In this document: positions 52,143 through 61,969 of the stretch, one piece after another
Numbering within the stretch: position 1 is the first letter of the stretch
Layout of the letters: every line of letters starts with the position of its first letter
Made by a program: the position numbers and the translations under genes
The notes under the pieces: generated by a model
Told to the model about the DNA's origin: nothing
Databases searched by the model: none
What the model saw: the letters and a program-made list of their open reading frames with translations, nothing else
DNA from: Candidatus Rifleibacteriota bacterium
GTDB lineage: Bacteria; Muiribacteriota; Ozemobacteria; Ozemobacterales; Ozemobacteraceae
Length of the DNA stretch: 64,000 nt
NCBI GenBank assembly: GCA_015233155.1
Contig: JADFYG010000011.1
Coordinates: 6,280-70,279, forward strand
Direction: 5' to 3'

Positions 52143-54617
52143 TCAGGGTGTGAAGGTCACTTGAAGTGTGGCGGGACTGCTTCCTTCGCGGGATCCGAAT
52201 TTTCTGACGGTCCTGTTTGTGCCCTCACTATCGGATATCAGGATGAAACCAAAATTCTGTGAAGGGTTGGCGACCCAGGTCCTGACGTCCTGCAGAAGGG
52301 CGCTACCGGACCAAGTATAAACGGCGACTCCGCTGACGCCTGTTACGGCACTGGGTGAAGAGATGTAATCACCTGCGGCTCCCAGGCCTGTCCAGAGTGC
52401 AGTTCCTTGTTTTCTGCTGCGCCATGTCGCCTCGCCTGAGGCTGCGGGGGCGCCGTTTCCCCCGGAGGTTGCGCCCTTGTTTCCCTCGCCCCAATCCTGG
52501 GACAATCGGTAAACGCTGAAATTCGAGTTCACTGACCCGGATACCGGGGTTCCGACTACTGGAATCTGAAGGATTGCCGAGGAAACCGTCACTCCGGAAG
52601 GGATAGCTGACAGGTCGAACCGGAAAAGGCCTCGACGCGGATTTCCGGCAAGGCTGCCATCCCTTCCGGCGGCAACATGGGTATCGGCACCGTCATTGTT
52701 GTCCGGGTCGCGGCTGCTTATTGAGGTGTCCGCCACGGCGCTCAGTGTGAGAACCTGAACGGCGGATTCCGTAGTGAAAATCCAGGAAACATCGGTTCCC
52801 AGGACCATTCCTCCCGTCGTTCGGACATTGCCGGAAACGGTGACCGTGTAGGTCGCGGATTTGTCCAGGGTGGATGTCGGCGTGATGATCCAGGTCTTTG
52901 CATCGGTTGTGGAAATCGACCCGGGAATAGCAATCCCTGCTTTCAAAAGCGTGAATGTCGAGGAGGTGATGCTCGAGGCATCCATGGAGAGATCGAAGGC
53001 AACGGAAACCGCGGATGTGGCTGGAACCGTAACGGCACCAGATGCCGGGTTTCGTGAGACAATCGAAGGAGTGTTACCGGTAGGATTCACGGTTATCCGG
53101 GCAGGGGCGGAGAATCCCCTGGCCCCAAGCTGATCGATGGCACAAGCCTTCAAATACAAGTCGCCTGTCGAAGCTGGGGTCCAGTTGATTAAATAGGGGC
53201 TGACGGTATTCGAACCGATTAGTGAGTTACCATAATAGAACTCGACTCTGGCGATACTTCCATCGGCGTCTGATGCTGTCGCGGAAAGAGAGATCGGAGT
53301 GCCGAAAGAGAAGACTGCACCGTCCGTGGGTGAGGTCAGAGCCACTGTAGGGAACATATTCGGGGTGCCGGTGCTGTTCAGTGCCGTCGTGGTGCCGTCG
53401 CTCAAAGCAACCCGGAACGTGCGCAGGACATTGGCGCCCGGGTCCCGGACGCCGACGACCAGGGTCAGATTTCCATCGAATTGGATGCTTTCCACGGACG
53501 GCTCCGGAATTTGACCGGTCTTGGGAAACTGGGTGAAGTATTGCGACCAGGCCAGTCCTGTGTCGAGCCCGGCGACTGTCGAAAATGTGGAACCCGAAGC
53601 TGTCCCTGACCATCGGAATACCACCGGGGCATTTTTGTCGCTGTTGAAGCCACCTCCAAGTATGGTCCCGTCTTTGAGCACCATGGCGAGACGGATCGGT
53701 CCGGGGTTGGTCAAGGCAGCTTGCAAGGTGCCTGAAGCCGGATCGAGCCTGGAAATGGCAGTAAGCCCGGAACTTGTGTGACGCCAACCGACCAGACCGA
53801 AGGCCCCAAAGCCGGGCCTGAATATCGTATTTACCTGCATGAGCGAAGGATCTTGTCCGAGGAGACCGCCTGACTGCCACAGCTGGCTGTTGGTCTTTTC
53901 CCAGATCTTGGACCCATCACGGGTTCCTGCAAGACTCGTGCTTCCGCTCGCCGCCGCAAGAATCACGAGCCCGCTGGGACGAAGTGCGGCGACGGCGTTC
54001 GAGAAGGCTTTTGAATAAATGGAAGGATCAGTCGTGTCCAGGCCTGTCATTACGCCGCGGACACCGGCGACGAGTTGGTTTGTTGCGACAAGCACCAGTT
54101 CCGGTTGTTCGAGGATGAGGCTGACCACGTTGGCTATTATATCCGTGCCAAGTTTGGAACCGCAGGGAGCGAGATCCAGTATGTTGTTCCCCGGATTGAG
54201 ATCGATGGCGCCATGAAATTCTGACCAACCCAGAAGATTTCCGTTGTCGATCCGCAAATGGGCCAGGACGGGGTGTAGCGGAAGCCCACTGAAGGTCAGG
54301 GACACGGATCCATCGGTTCCGACCACGGACGATCTGATCATCGCCGTTCCCGCCGACCCGGAGGACCCCGGGTTACTCACGAACAGCCTGACCGTTACCT
54401 GGGTATCGCTTCCGAGCGCTCCCGATATTGATGGCAGGATACGCTCTGAGCTTCCGTCCGGGATCACTAATCGGAACTGGACGGAAGCCGGCCCGGTGCC
54501 GGTCGAGGAAGATAACTCATCTTTCCCGGCACCGAAGTCGTTGAACAGGCATCCATGAACCATAACAGTCAAACCTATCAACAGAAAAAGCCCCGGAATT
54601 CTGGGAAAAACTTTCAT
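52143..54617 (-). CDS. Outer-surface lipoprotein with Ig-like and DNRLRE domains
   Basis: 824 residues. Lipoprotein signal (FLLIGLTVMVHGC, lipobox VHGC). About 1-400 is an exported region with repeats resembling a beta-propeller; then a Big_7-type Ig domain (ALTSPTDGAVFSFGTPISLSATASDADGSI), a Big_5 domain (SRNPASGAVTVPATSAVSVAFDLSM) and a C-terminal DNRLRE module (ADTSISSRDPDNNDGADTHVAAG ... GLFRFDLSAIP). Such proteins coat or stalk the cell surface. It is GC-rich relative to its neighbours. AGAGG precedes the ATG. Confidence 0.85.
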   Translation of the reverse strand: MKVFPRIPGLFLLIGLTVMVHGCLFNDFGAGKDELSSSTGTGPASVQFRLVIPDGSSERILPSISGALGSDTQVTVRLFVSNPGSSGSAGTAMIRSSVVGTDGSVSLTFSGLPLHPVLAHLRIDNGNLLGWSEFHGAIDLNPGNNILDLAPCGSKLGTDIIANVVSLILEQPELVLVATNQLVAGVRGVMTGLDTTDPSIYSKAFSNAVAALRPSGLVILAAASGSTSLAGTRDGSKIWEKTNSQLWQSGGLLGQDPSLMQVNTIFRPGFGAFGLVGWRHTSSGLTAISRLDPASGTLQAALTNPGPIRLAMVLKDGTILGGGFNSDKNAPVVFRWSGTASGSTFSTVAGLDTGLAWSQYFTQFPKTGQIPEPSVESIQFDGNLTLVVGVRDPGANVLRTFRVALSDGTTTALNSTGTPNMFPTVALTSPTDGAVFSFGTPISLSATASDADGSIARVEFYYGNSLIGSNTVSPYLINWTPASTGDLYLKACAIDQLGARGFSAPARITVNPTGNTPSIVSRNPASGAVTVPATSAVSVAFDLSMDASSITSSTFTLLKAGIAIPGSISTTDAKTWIITPTSTLDKSATYTVTVSGNVRTTGGMVLGTDVSWIFTTESAVQVLTLSAVADTSISSRDPDNNDGADTHVAAGRDGSLAGNPRRGLFRFDLSAIPSGVTVSSAILQIPVVGTPVSGSVNSNFSVYRLSQDWGEGNKGATSGGNGAPAASGEATWRSRKQGTALWTGLGAAGDYISSPSAVTGVSGVAVYTWSGSALLQDVRTWVANPSQNFGFILISDSEGTNRTVRKFGSREGSSPATLQVTFTP

Positions 54618-54641
54618 GAGAACCTCTCGACGTAATGTCTA

Positions 54642-55331
54642 TTACAAATTGGAAGTTACGAATTCCCAGTTGGCCAAATGTTCCAGGATGGCTTTTATGT
54701 AGTCAGGTCGTCGGTTTTGATAATCAAGATAATAGGAGTGTTCCCAGACATCGACCACAAAGAGGGGTTTTTGATTATTGACGATAGGGTTGTCGGCATT
54801 AGGAGTCTTTACGATTTTCAGTTTGCCACCATCGCTGACTAACCACACCCAGCCGCTTCCAAACTGCGCTTTTCCGGCATTTATGAATTCTTCTTTGAAC
54901 TTATCGAAAGAACCAAAGTTCTCATCGATCAGCTTTGCCAGTTTTTCTCCAGGTTTTCCACCGCCTTGTGCTTTGAGACATTTCCAGAAGAAGGAGTGAT
55001 TCCAGGCCTGTGCTACATTGTTAAACAGTATGGTCTGATCAGCTTTGCCCGCAGTGGCCTTAATGATTTCCTCGACCGGTTGCTTGGCCAGGGGACTTTT
55101 TTCCAAAAGCTCGTTTGCCTTATCGACATAGGCAGCATGATGTTTTCCATAATGGAAGCCAAGTGTGTATGAGGAAATAAAGGGTTCAAGGGCATTCTGT
55201 GAATATGGCAATGGTTCCTGAATAATGGGCTTTTTTTCCTGAGCACAAACGGGCTGATGGACTCCAAGGAGAAATGCAGTAATAAAAAGGGTCATTACAA
55301 CACAAGAAACTTTTTTGAGCATTTGGAACAT
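54642..55331 (-). CDS. Exported Fe/Mn superoxide dismutase
   Basis: 229 residues. Signal peptide (CVVMTLFITAFLLGVHQPVCAQ), then the complete Fe/Mn-SOD: YTLGFHYGKHHAAYVDKANEL and NHSFFWKCLKAQGGG supply two His ligands, and DVWEHSYYLDYQNRRPDYI supplies Asp and His. It removes superoxide outside the cytoplasm, useful in an organism with an oxygen-sensitive glycyl radical enzyme. GGAGAAAACTC precedes ATG 55331. Metal preference cannot be decided from the sequence. Confidence 0.93.
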   Translation of the reverse strand: MFQMLKKVSCVVMTLFITAFLLGVHQPVCAQEKKPIIQEPLPYSQNALEPFISSYTLGFHYGKHHAAYVDKANELLEKSPLAKQPVEEIIKATAGKADQTILFNNVAQAWNHSFFWKCLKAQGGGKPGEKLAKLIDENFGSFDKFKEEFINAGKAQFGSGWVWLVSDGGKLKIVKTPNADNPIVNNQKPLFVVDVWEHSYYLDYQNRRPDYIKAILEHLANWEFVTSNL

Positions 55332-55490
55332 GAGTTTTCTCCTGAATTATTATTAGAATTTCCTGAATAAGACATCACATCCCGGTATCTTCGCCAATGA
55401 CCTCGTCGTGGCGAGAATTTTCATTCTTTTGAAGCCGGAGAGAGCCTATTTGAAATTGGAAAAGTCAATCACGTGAGTTGGAACGCTAAC

Positions 55491-56003
55491 TTATTTTTTG
55501 CTTTTTTCATCCGTCTTTTTTGTTTCCGTGGAAGCCGGCTCTTTTGTTTTCTGTTCTTTCCCCGGGCAGTCCGGACAGCAATAAAAGGTAATTTTATCTC
55601 CGTGAATCCGGAAATACTTAGTTGAAGCCGGTTTCCCGGAGACGGGACATTTTCCGTCCTTGTTAGTAACAATGAGAGGCACTTCTTTGGTGTCTTTCAA
55701 TTTGGAAACTATGGCTTGTGGGTTATCATTGAATTTTTTTACACAGTGACCGCAACAAAAATGATAAACCTTGCCTTCGTAGATTGCAGAGTATTTTACA
55801 GATGCCTTATATCCCTTTATCGGGCATTTCCGATATTGAACATCGATCAGGGTTGAAGGGATTTCGGGGGGGGTGGATGGCTCCGCTATTTTGGGGGCTT
55901 GAGGTGGTTTTTCCTGGGGCAACTGTCCAAACGCAAAAATCGGAAATACAGTTATTAATGCCATGACCAGGAATGCCAATTTCCCATTAGAATTTAGTCT
56001 CAT
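55491..56003 (-). CDS. Exported YHS-like metal-binding protein
   Basis: 170 residues. Signal peptide (LAFLVMALITVFPIFAFG), then two YHS/TRASH-like units: CPIKGYKASVKYSAIYEGKVYHFCCGHCVKKFNDNP and CPVSGKPASTKYFRIHGDKITFYCCPDCPG, with paired Cys in each. YHS domains are found in copper/heavy-metal handling. The C-terminus is a Lys/Glu-rich tail. It is next to the SOD gene on the same strand. Confidence 0.8.
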   Translation of the reverse strand: MRLNSNGKLAFLVMALITVFPIFAFGQLPQEKPPQAPKIAEPSTPPEIPSTLIDVQYRKCPIKGYKASVKYSAIYEGKVYHFCCGHCVKKFNDNPQAIVSKLKDTKEVPLIVTNKDGKCPVSGKPASTKYFRIHGDKITFYCCPDCPGKEQKTKEPASTETKKTDEKSKK

Positions 56004-56304
56004 ACAATCCTCCTATGAAATATTTTTGTTGAATGTTATTGATACCAACGTTTTTCCAGACAAGCTCTCTTTGCTGCCAGTGATCAACAACCCCCTTTCA
56101 TGGTCATCAGAGAAAGAATAACAACCAGTAGAAAACGCGGATGCGAATAAAGTTGATTCAGTCATGGTTTCCACCGTTCAAAAAGCTCTCCTGATTCCAA
56201 TTCTCTTTTGGCAACCGACAACGGCCCAAAAAGTATTGTAACTGGAATTTATTTCTAGCGTCAGGATACCAGAGGCGATATTAAAGGTCAATACGGCTGT
56301 CATA
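56004..56304. other. Gene-free gap
   Basis: About 300 bases with no convincing coding sequence, hairpin with U-run or repeat. It contains the leader of the YHS-like gene (minus strand) and the end of trmH. Confidence 0.6.
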
Positions 56305-57075
56305 CTACGCGTTACGGGGATATGGAGGGTATGGCTTGTCATCAGGACGCCTGACTTTATTTTCCTGGGATTGTGATGTCGAAGTGGAACTTTTTTTCCA
56401 GCGAGGAGTTCGGGAGCGTCCGTCCACATGCTCGCATACGTCCAGGGGGCGATCTGAAGGCGGGGGAGTGATCAGATCGGCAACAGTAACTCCTTCTTCG
56501 CGAAGATGCCAGAGTTCGAGGTATTGTTCGACTGTTTCAAGGGGAAGTACGCGGCGATACATTCCCGCCGCTTCGCGTTGTCGCTGGATCTCATACAATA
56601 TCACCGCTGTGGCAACAGAAACATTGAGGCTCTGAACAAGTCCCATCATCGGAAGAATAACGTTTTCGTCACTCAACGCAAGAATATTTTCCGCACATCC
56701 GCTTTTTTCATTGCCCATGACTATGACCCATGGTCGTGTCCAGTCGGGACTGCGAAAATCGACGGCACGTGCGCTCAAATGCGTTGCCGCAATGCCGAAA
56801 CCCTGATTTTTATACTCCTTCAGGGTTTGTTCAAGGCTGGATACCCGCTTCAATTCTACCCAGCGCTCGGTTCCCCTGGCGACTTCAGGATTAGGCGGCT
56901 CCGGATTGTCGTTATCGGGTTCCCAGATGATGCGTGGAATGCCGGTTGCATCTGCGGTTCTGAGGACGGCAGCGAGATTGTGCGGGTCATGCACTCGGTC
57001 GAATGCCAGCACCAGATCGAGCTGACGTCGATGAAGCGCCTGAGAAATGCGCTGAATGCGGCGCGACGATGACAT
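56305..57075 (-). CDS. trmH: tRNA (guanosine-18-2'-O)-methyltransferase
   Basis: 256 residues, SpoU/TrmH family. QLDLVLAFDRVHDPHNLAAVLRTADATGI, VIVMGNEKSGCAENIL and VILPMMGLVQSLNVSVATAVIL are SPOUT motifs 1, 2 and 3 with the SAM-binding knot. It methylates the 2'-OH of G18 in the tRNA D-loop. C-terminal extension is Ser/Lys-rich. AGGAGCG precedes ATG 57075, and the gene is in line with the downstream minus-strand set. Confidence 0.93.
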   Translation of the reverse strand: MSSSRRIQRISQALHRRQLDLVLAFDRVHDPHNLAAVLRTADATGIPRIIWEPDNDNPEPPNPEVARGTERWVELKRVSSLEQTLKEYKNQGFGIAATHLSARAVDFRSPDWTRPWVIVMGNEKSGCAENILALSDENVILPMMGLVQSLNVSVATAVILYEIQRQREAAGMYRRVLPLETVEQYLELWHLREEGVTVADLITPPPSDRPLDVCEHVDGRSRTPRWKKSSTSTSQSQENKVRRPDDKPYPPYPRNA

Positions 57076-57105
57076 CGAAAAGACGCTCCTTGATTTATTA
57101 TAGGT

Positions 57106-58077
57106 TTACATAATGTCTGGCGGGCGAACATTATCCAGCGGAAGGCGGTGCCCGAAAGAGGCTAGGGGAGCTGAGCCCAAGCCATTTTTGCCATTCATAA
57201 AACTGCCGTTCTTATGCATATCCGGGATTGCCAATTTCTGTAATGGCGCGTTACATGTCGGTGGCGGAGCATGTTTTAAAAGACGCAGCCGCGATTTTAT
57301 AAACCCCTGATCGTTGTTCTCGACTGATTGGAGTTCGAGATTCAGCCATGTGCGCTGAGCGTCAAATACAGGGTTGATCGAGTCGAACAATGTGTTTATT
57401 GCGGCGCGTGGCAGTGACAAACCGTTGAGAATCAGACGTCGGCAGTTGAATCGGACTTTTTTGGGGTTTTCTATTGCAGGCAGTCCGAAGACTTGAAAAG
57501 CGACGGTAAAAATGCCTTTTTTTACTTTCCCTGACAGGACTGTTTGTTTGGGAGTAATTTTCATCTTCAGATTACTTAGTTTATGTGCCGTTGGAAAGAA
57601 CTGGAATACTTTGAGGAAGTCATCTGATGAAACAAAAGTTTCGATGTTGACTGCGTCAAGACTGCGAAAAACGAGACGCCCCTCGGCTAAAGCTGCCTCA
57701 TCGAGGGTAGCGCCCGGGAACTCCAGGACTCCGTGATCGATGACGAGTTTGTAATAGTGAATCTGGGAAGCATGCACCCGCAGAAGTGAATAATGCCCTG
57801 ATCCATTTGTATCGGGGCAGCTTTCCACGCTAAGAGACGCGGGGCGGGGAGTGATTTCGACGATTGATTTTACCTGTTCAGGCGTGTAGTCGAGATTTTC
57901 GAAAATGCGTGTCCCGGCGAATGAGTTGCTGTCACTAAAAGCCCGTTCAAAAGCTTGTTGCAGCAGTTCCTGCGATGAGGAAGCCGAAGCGTTGGCGGCA
58001 GGCACCAGCATCAGGAAAAGAAACAATACTGACAGAGCAACCTGTATTCTTATATTAGTGGTCGTGGCTGTTTTCAT
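57106..58077 (-). CDS. Exported DUF2993/LmeA-like protein
   Basis: 323 residues. Signal peptide (IRIQVALSVLFLFLMLVPAANAS), then beta-rich repeats with NLKMKITPKQTVLSGKVKKGIF in the pattern of LmeA-family lipid-binding domains. Function in this organism is unknown; homologues bind phospholipids in the envelope. Ends 31 bases before trmH, so the two are probably cotranscribed. Confidence 0.6.
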   Translation of the reverse strand: MKTATTTNIRIQVALSVLFLFLMLVPAANASASSSQELLQQAFERAFSDSNSFAGTRIFENLDYTPEQVKSIVEITPRPASLSVESCPDTNGSGHYSLLRVHASQIHYYKLVIDHGVLEFPGATLDEAALAEGRLVFRSLDAVNIETFVSSDDFLKVFQFFPTAHKLSNLKMKITPKQTVLSGKVKKGIFTVAFQVFGLPAIENPKKVRFNCRRLILNGLSLPRAAINTLFDSINPVFDAQRTWLNLELQSVENNDQGFIKSRLRLLKHAPPPTCNAPLQKLAIPDMHKNGSFMNGKNGLGSAPLASFGHRLPLDNVRPPDIM

Positions 58078-58137
58078 TTCAGGGCTATTGTATCAGAGTT
58101 CACGCCATGGAACAATCTTCAGCAGGGCAGCGCAGGC

Positions 58138-58172
58138 TCATTTAATTCGCACAAGGGGCGCGACCGCCGGGC
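58138..58172. repeat. Dispersed repeat fragment (TCATTTAATT ... GACCGCCGGGC)
   Basis: TCATTTAATT (58138-58147) followed by GGGGCGCGACCGCCGGGC (58155-58172). The same order, at similar spacing, occurs in the MITE-like element at 45201-45239, so this is a one-ended relative with the other end lost. Confidence 0.65.
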
Positions 58173-58234
58173 GTGTCGAGTCCTATGTCGGCAGATCATC
58201 GGCCATTTTTGCCATCCGGTTTTCAGCGCCGATT

Positions 58235-59131
58235 CTATGGGTGAATTGGGACTCCCGAGGAAGCCAGAAAATCCAGAAATACCTGCTGAAAAAGTTTCGG
58301 ATTTGTTGCGAGTCCCCGCACATGTCCCGCTCCTTTGATTACCAGAGTTCGGGCATTGGGAACAGCACGGCATAATGATTCAAACTGGGAAGTATCTGCT
58401 CGATCGTCCTGATCATCGTGAATTATCAGTAATGGTCTGGAAGCTATACCCCGGATGTTTTCCACGGGCTGACAATCTTCATACCGAATTCCGGTTCGAA
58501 ACGTGGCATTCAAAACAACCATGTCTATGAGCGGACTACATGAAAAGCCCAGCATCTTCCGAAAATCATTTTCCGCAATACTTCTTAATTTCGCGAACAT
58601 GGACTCAATGACAAACGCCCGGATTCGTGGAAGTTTTGCGGAACCATTGATAAGAGAGGCAGCTCCCATGGAGCGGCCAAAAGCCGCTAGAGGCATTGCA
58701 GGAGGCAGCCACCCACGCTTTTCACTTTCTTTCAAAACAGCGTCAATGTCCTCCCATTCGTTCAGCCCAAGGCTGGAAATCGTGCCTCCGCTTTCGCCGT
58801 GGGCGCGAAAGTCCAGAAGCAGCAATGTGAGCCCCTTCCCAACAAGCCAAGTGACCATTTCATCCATGTTCCGATGATTGACGCCGTGTCCGTGACAGAG
58901 CAAAACTGCGCCAGCATCAGGCTTTCCCTGATACCACCAGAAAACGATATCGTCCCCATGCGGATTTTTCACTTTTGTCTGCCCCATTGCGGGTGGAACA
59001 GTCGCCTGGGACCTGGCTGATACGGGGCGCTTTATAAACACATCCGTGACGAAAGAAATGAAAGTCCAGGCAGCAACGAGAAAAAGGATAAAAAACAGCG
59101 ATACTCTTATTTTCCAGGTTCTTGATAACAA
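58235..59131 (-). CDS. Membrane-anchored alpha/beta hydrolase
   Basis: 298 residues. N-terminal membrane helix (VSLFFILFLVAAWTFISFV), then an alpha/beta-hydrolase: oxyanion HGHGVNHRN, nucleophile elbow GRSMGAAS, acid LIIHDDQDDRAD and catalytic His GAGHVRG. It is a serine hydrolase of unknown substrate, close to the YqkD/BAAT-like group. Start appears to be TTG 59131 with GGGAG upstream. Confidence 0.88.
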   Translation of the reverse strand: MLSRTWKIRVSLFFILFLVAAWTFISFVTDVFIKRPVSARSQATVPPAMGQTKVKNPHGDDIVFWWYQGKPDAGAVLLCHGHGVNHRNMDEMVTWLVGKGLTLLLLDFRAHGESGGTISSLGLNEWEDIDAVLKESEKRGWLPPAMPLAAFGRSMGAASLINGSAKLPRIRAFVIESMFAKLRSIAENDFRKMLGFSCSPLIDMVVLNATFRTGIRYEDCQPVENIRGIASRPLLIIHDDQDDRADTSQFESLCRAVPNARTLVIKGAGHVRGLATNPKLFQQVFLDFLASSGVPIHP

Positions 59132-59171
59132 AACACAACTCCCGGATATTTCAGCTTCTTTTCAAGATAAT

Positions 59172-60158
59172 CTATTTCCGCCGTGGAAAATTAAGTTCTT
59201 CGCCATGATTGAACAACATGCTGGGGTCCGAATCGCGAACGTCGAGTACTATTGCTTCCAGAATCAGCGACCATCCCATCAGAAATGGCAGTAATGCGAA
59301 CATGACGGTGTCTGTCACTGAAATAACCCCTCCGAACGAGGAATGAACCAGTGCGATTCCTTCCCAGGTTGCCGACCACGCGATGAAGATACTGCCGATT
59401 GCAAGAAAAAGCGCATACGGCGAAAGACTGCGTAATACGTATTTCTGGTATATTCGGAAAATAAAACCGCTCACCAGCTTCCGGAGGAACGACCACGAGA
59501 TGATAGGGAGCCGTGCAGAGGAAACTTCACCGGTAGAAATATCTGGAACATAGATCTCGCCAATTTTCGCGCGCATGATGTTAAGACTGATCAGCATGCT
59601 GTTTTCATAAAAATGATTTTTGTCGAGATACTCAAGGGGCAGTCGCAAAAGCATTCGTCGGGAAATCATCGCATAACCGTTCTGCGGGTCGAAGATATTC
59701 CAGTATCCGGAAACGAATTTTGTCAAAAAGGTGAGCGCAATATTTCCGAAACTTCGCAGATGCGGCATCTCCGTAGGCGAATCGATGTGGCCGAAACGAC
59801 AGGCTTTCACATAATCGCATCCATATTCTTCGGCGACGGCGATGAATATGCCGAGATGCTGAGGATCCATTTGACCATCAGCATCGATTCTGGCGACATA
59901 GTCGGCACCAAGCTCCATGGCTTTTCTGAACCCGGAAACCATCGCGCCGCCAACACCCTGATTTACCTCATGTGACAACAGAATCACGCGTGGGTCTGGA
60001 AGCCCTTTCACAACATTGACAAGATCATCCGGGGAAGCATCATTGACAATGATTATCATGCTTACGATCGCAGGAATACTGCTTACGACGGCAGCGATCG
60101 AGCTCGCCGCACGCCAGGCGGGAATAACCACGGCCAGAGTTTTTGTTTTACTCGTCAT
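59172..60158 (-). CDS. Glycosyltransferase family 2 (DPMS-like) with membrane tail
   Basis: 328 residues. GT-A fold: LAVVIPAWRAASSIAAVV, IIIVNDASPDD, NQGVGGAMVSGFRKAMELGADYVARIDADGQMDP with the DAD metal motif, and MRAKIGEIYVP. Two or three C-terminal membrane helices (LSPYALFLAIGSIFIAWSA, VTDTVMFALLPFLMGWSLIL). Likely acts on a lipid-linked acceptor such as undecaprenyl phosphate. ATG 60158 has GGAGGT; the open frame reaches 60182. Confidence 0.9.
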   Translation of the reverse strand: MTSKTKTLAVVIPAWRAASSIAAVVSSIPAIVSMIIIVNDASPDDLVNVVKGLPDPRVILLSHEVNQGVGGAMVSGFRKAMELGADYVARIDADGQMDPQHLGIFIAVAEEYGCDYVKACRFGHIDSPTEMPHLRSFGNIALTFLTKFVSGYWNIFDPQNGYAMISRRMLLRLPLEYLDKNHFYENSMLISLNIMRAKIGEIYVPDISTGEVSSARLPIISWSFLRKLVSGFIFRIYQKYVLRSLSPYALFLAIGSIFIAWSATWEGIALVHSSFGGVISVTDTVMFALLPFLMGWSLILEAIVLDVRDSDPSMLFNHGEELNFPRRK

Positions 60159-60280
60159 ACAGAGACCTCCGACTTGTCGCAATTATTTAGCGATATTGTG
60201 AAATATGCGTCGGAAAGGCCATCCCCGGCGCAGATACGGTCATTTTCACGGAATCATTTTTTGTTCAGGGCTTCCACAAT

Positions 60281-61774
60281 TTATAGGGAAGAGGGGGCGC
60301 AAACAACCCTGTTACGTCCATCCTCCTTGGCTTGATATAATGCCTTGTCAGCGCACTGTATCAGGGTCATGGGTTTATCCATCGTGATGCCGTCCAGCTG
60401 AGCAACGCCGGCGCTGATGTTGCATCTCAGAACTTGTTTGTCCTCAAGCGTTAGGGAGGCTCTTTCGATCATCTGGCGGATTTTTTCCGCCAGGACCCTG
60501 GCTCCCTCCAAGTCTGTTTGGGGTAGAAGCAACGCAAATTCTTCACCACCATATCGAGCCGCAACATCATGGACGCGCACATGCTGACGCAGTATCGTAG
60601 AGACGATACGGAGAGCTTTGTCTCCAACCGGATGCCCGAAGGTATCGTTGATCTTCTTGAAGTGATCGATATCCATCATGACGACGGACAGAGGCAATTG
60701 GTGACGCTTGGCGCGATAGAATTCTTCAATAAGTCGCTGCATATAGGAGCGATGGTTGATCAGATTTGTCAGGCCATCGGTAGTCGCCATGTGTAACAAG
60801 CGGGAATTGTAAATGGCTACTGAAGCCTGAGCAGCGAATACCCGCAAAAGATCCTTTAATCCATCCTGGAACATATTTGAGGAAAGCCGGCTGTCAAGAT
60901 AAAGAACCCCGATTGCCGCATTATTGAGCTTCAGAGGAGTGGCAGCCACACATTTGATCTTGTTTATGACAATGCTTTTGTTCTGTGCCAGAGATGGATC
61001 GATCTCAGTGTTGGCGACAACTATCGTCTGGTCAGTCTGAAAACAGCGCAGGATCATACTCTGTGAAGTTTCCATCTCTCTGGAGACTTCGTTGTGACCC
61101 ATGCGTCTGGCCACTACTGTTTCGAATTTCTGCTGTGGTTCATGGTATAGGACGATTGCCCCACGCTCAGCATTGGTGACCTTCAGTGCCATATCGATCG
61201 TATATTCCAGAAGCCGCTGATAATTGTTGATCGCATTCAGGGCGAAACTGACTTCCAGGATGGCCGAGAGCTCACGGATTTTACTGGTCACCTTTTCTTC
61301 AATAACTGCCAGCTTTGCGGAAGGCTGGTCAGGCACAAGTTGCTGAATATCGGAAAAAGACTGTTTCACAAACCTCATATTTCGATCAAGAAAGAAGGGG
61401 AAAATGTCAGACGACTGGCATTCTTTTGTCGATTGTTCCGATGGGACGGGCGAGTCAGTCTCGCGCGATTCCATATCAAGAAATAGAAAGACCTCTTCGG
61501 AAAGCTGAATAACAAAACCGTCATTAATCGGGATCTTAACCCCCGGAATAATCTTTTGCCCATTCACGATGGTTCCAAATGTGCTCTGAAGGTCTTGTAT
61601 CCAGACACGATTCTCCTTGTCGACCTGAAGATGAAGGTGCTGCCTGGAAATTGAGAGAGAATTGAGGCTGATGTCACAGGAGGCAGCGCGGCCGATTTTC
61701 AAATCCTCCATTCCTGCCTTTAACTCCCGGGCATTCAGGATATTGCCATTCTGGTCCTTCAGAATTATTTTCAT
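60281..61774 (-). CDS. FHA-GAF-GGDEF diguanylate cyclase
   Basis: 497 residues. FHA domain (about 1-100: LKIGRAASCDISLNSLSISRQHLHL, IQDLQSTFGTIVNGQKI) for phosphothreonine binding; GAF (about 170-330); and GGDEF (about 335-497) with active GGEEF (residues 409-413), the inhibitory site RVHD five residues before it, and GVAQLDG. It makes cyclic di-GMP. AAGGGATGAG precedes ATG 61774. Adjacent on the same strand is a Ser/Thr kinase, the natural source of the phosphothreonine that an FHA domain reads. Confidence 0.93.
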   Translation of the reverse strand: MKIILKDQNGNILNARELKAGMEDLKIGRAASCDISLNSLSISRQHLHLQVDKENRVWIQDLQSTFGTIVNGQKIIPGVKIPINDGFVIQLSEEVFLFLDMESRETDSPVPSEQSTKECQSSDIFPFFLDRNMRFVKQSFSDIQQLVPDQPSAKLAVIEEKVTSKIRELSAILEVSFALNAINNYQRLLEYTIDMALKVTNAERGAIVLYHEPQQKFETVVARRMGHNEVSREMETSQSMILRCFQTDQTIVVANTEIDPSLAQNKSIVINKIKCVAATPLKLNNAAIGVLYLDSRLSSNMFQDGLKDLLRVFAAQASVAIYNSRLLHMATTDGLTNLINHRSYMQRLIEEFYRAKRHQLPLSVVMMDIDHFKKINDTFGHPVGDKALRIVSTILRQHVRVHDVAARYGGEEFALLLPQTDLEGARVLAEKIRQMIERASLTLEDKQVLRCNISAGVAQLDGITMDKPMTLIQCADKALYQAKEDGRNRVVCAPSSL

Positions 61775-61969
61775 CTCATCCCTTCCCTTTGCCAAATATA
61801 TATAAAGGCATACTGAATCAAAGCTTTGCTTTACTGCGTTGAATTACCGAACCTCTCGTTATTATACCAATCACAAAATGTTTGTGTGCCCCGGCGAATC
61901 AATTATTCACGTATTTATTGTGAATTGTATTATATGGATAACTCGTTATTAAAACCAGTCTCAAAAAGC

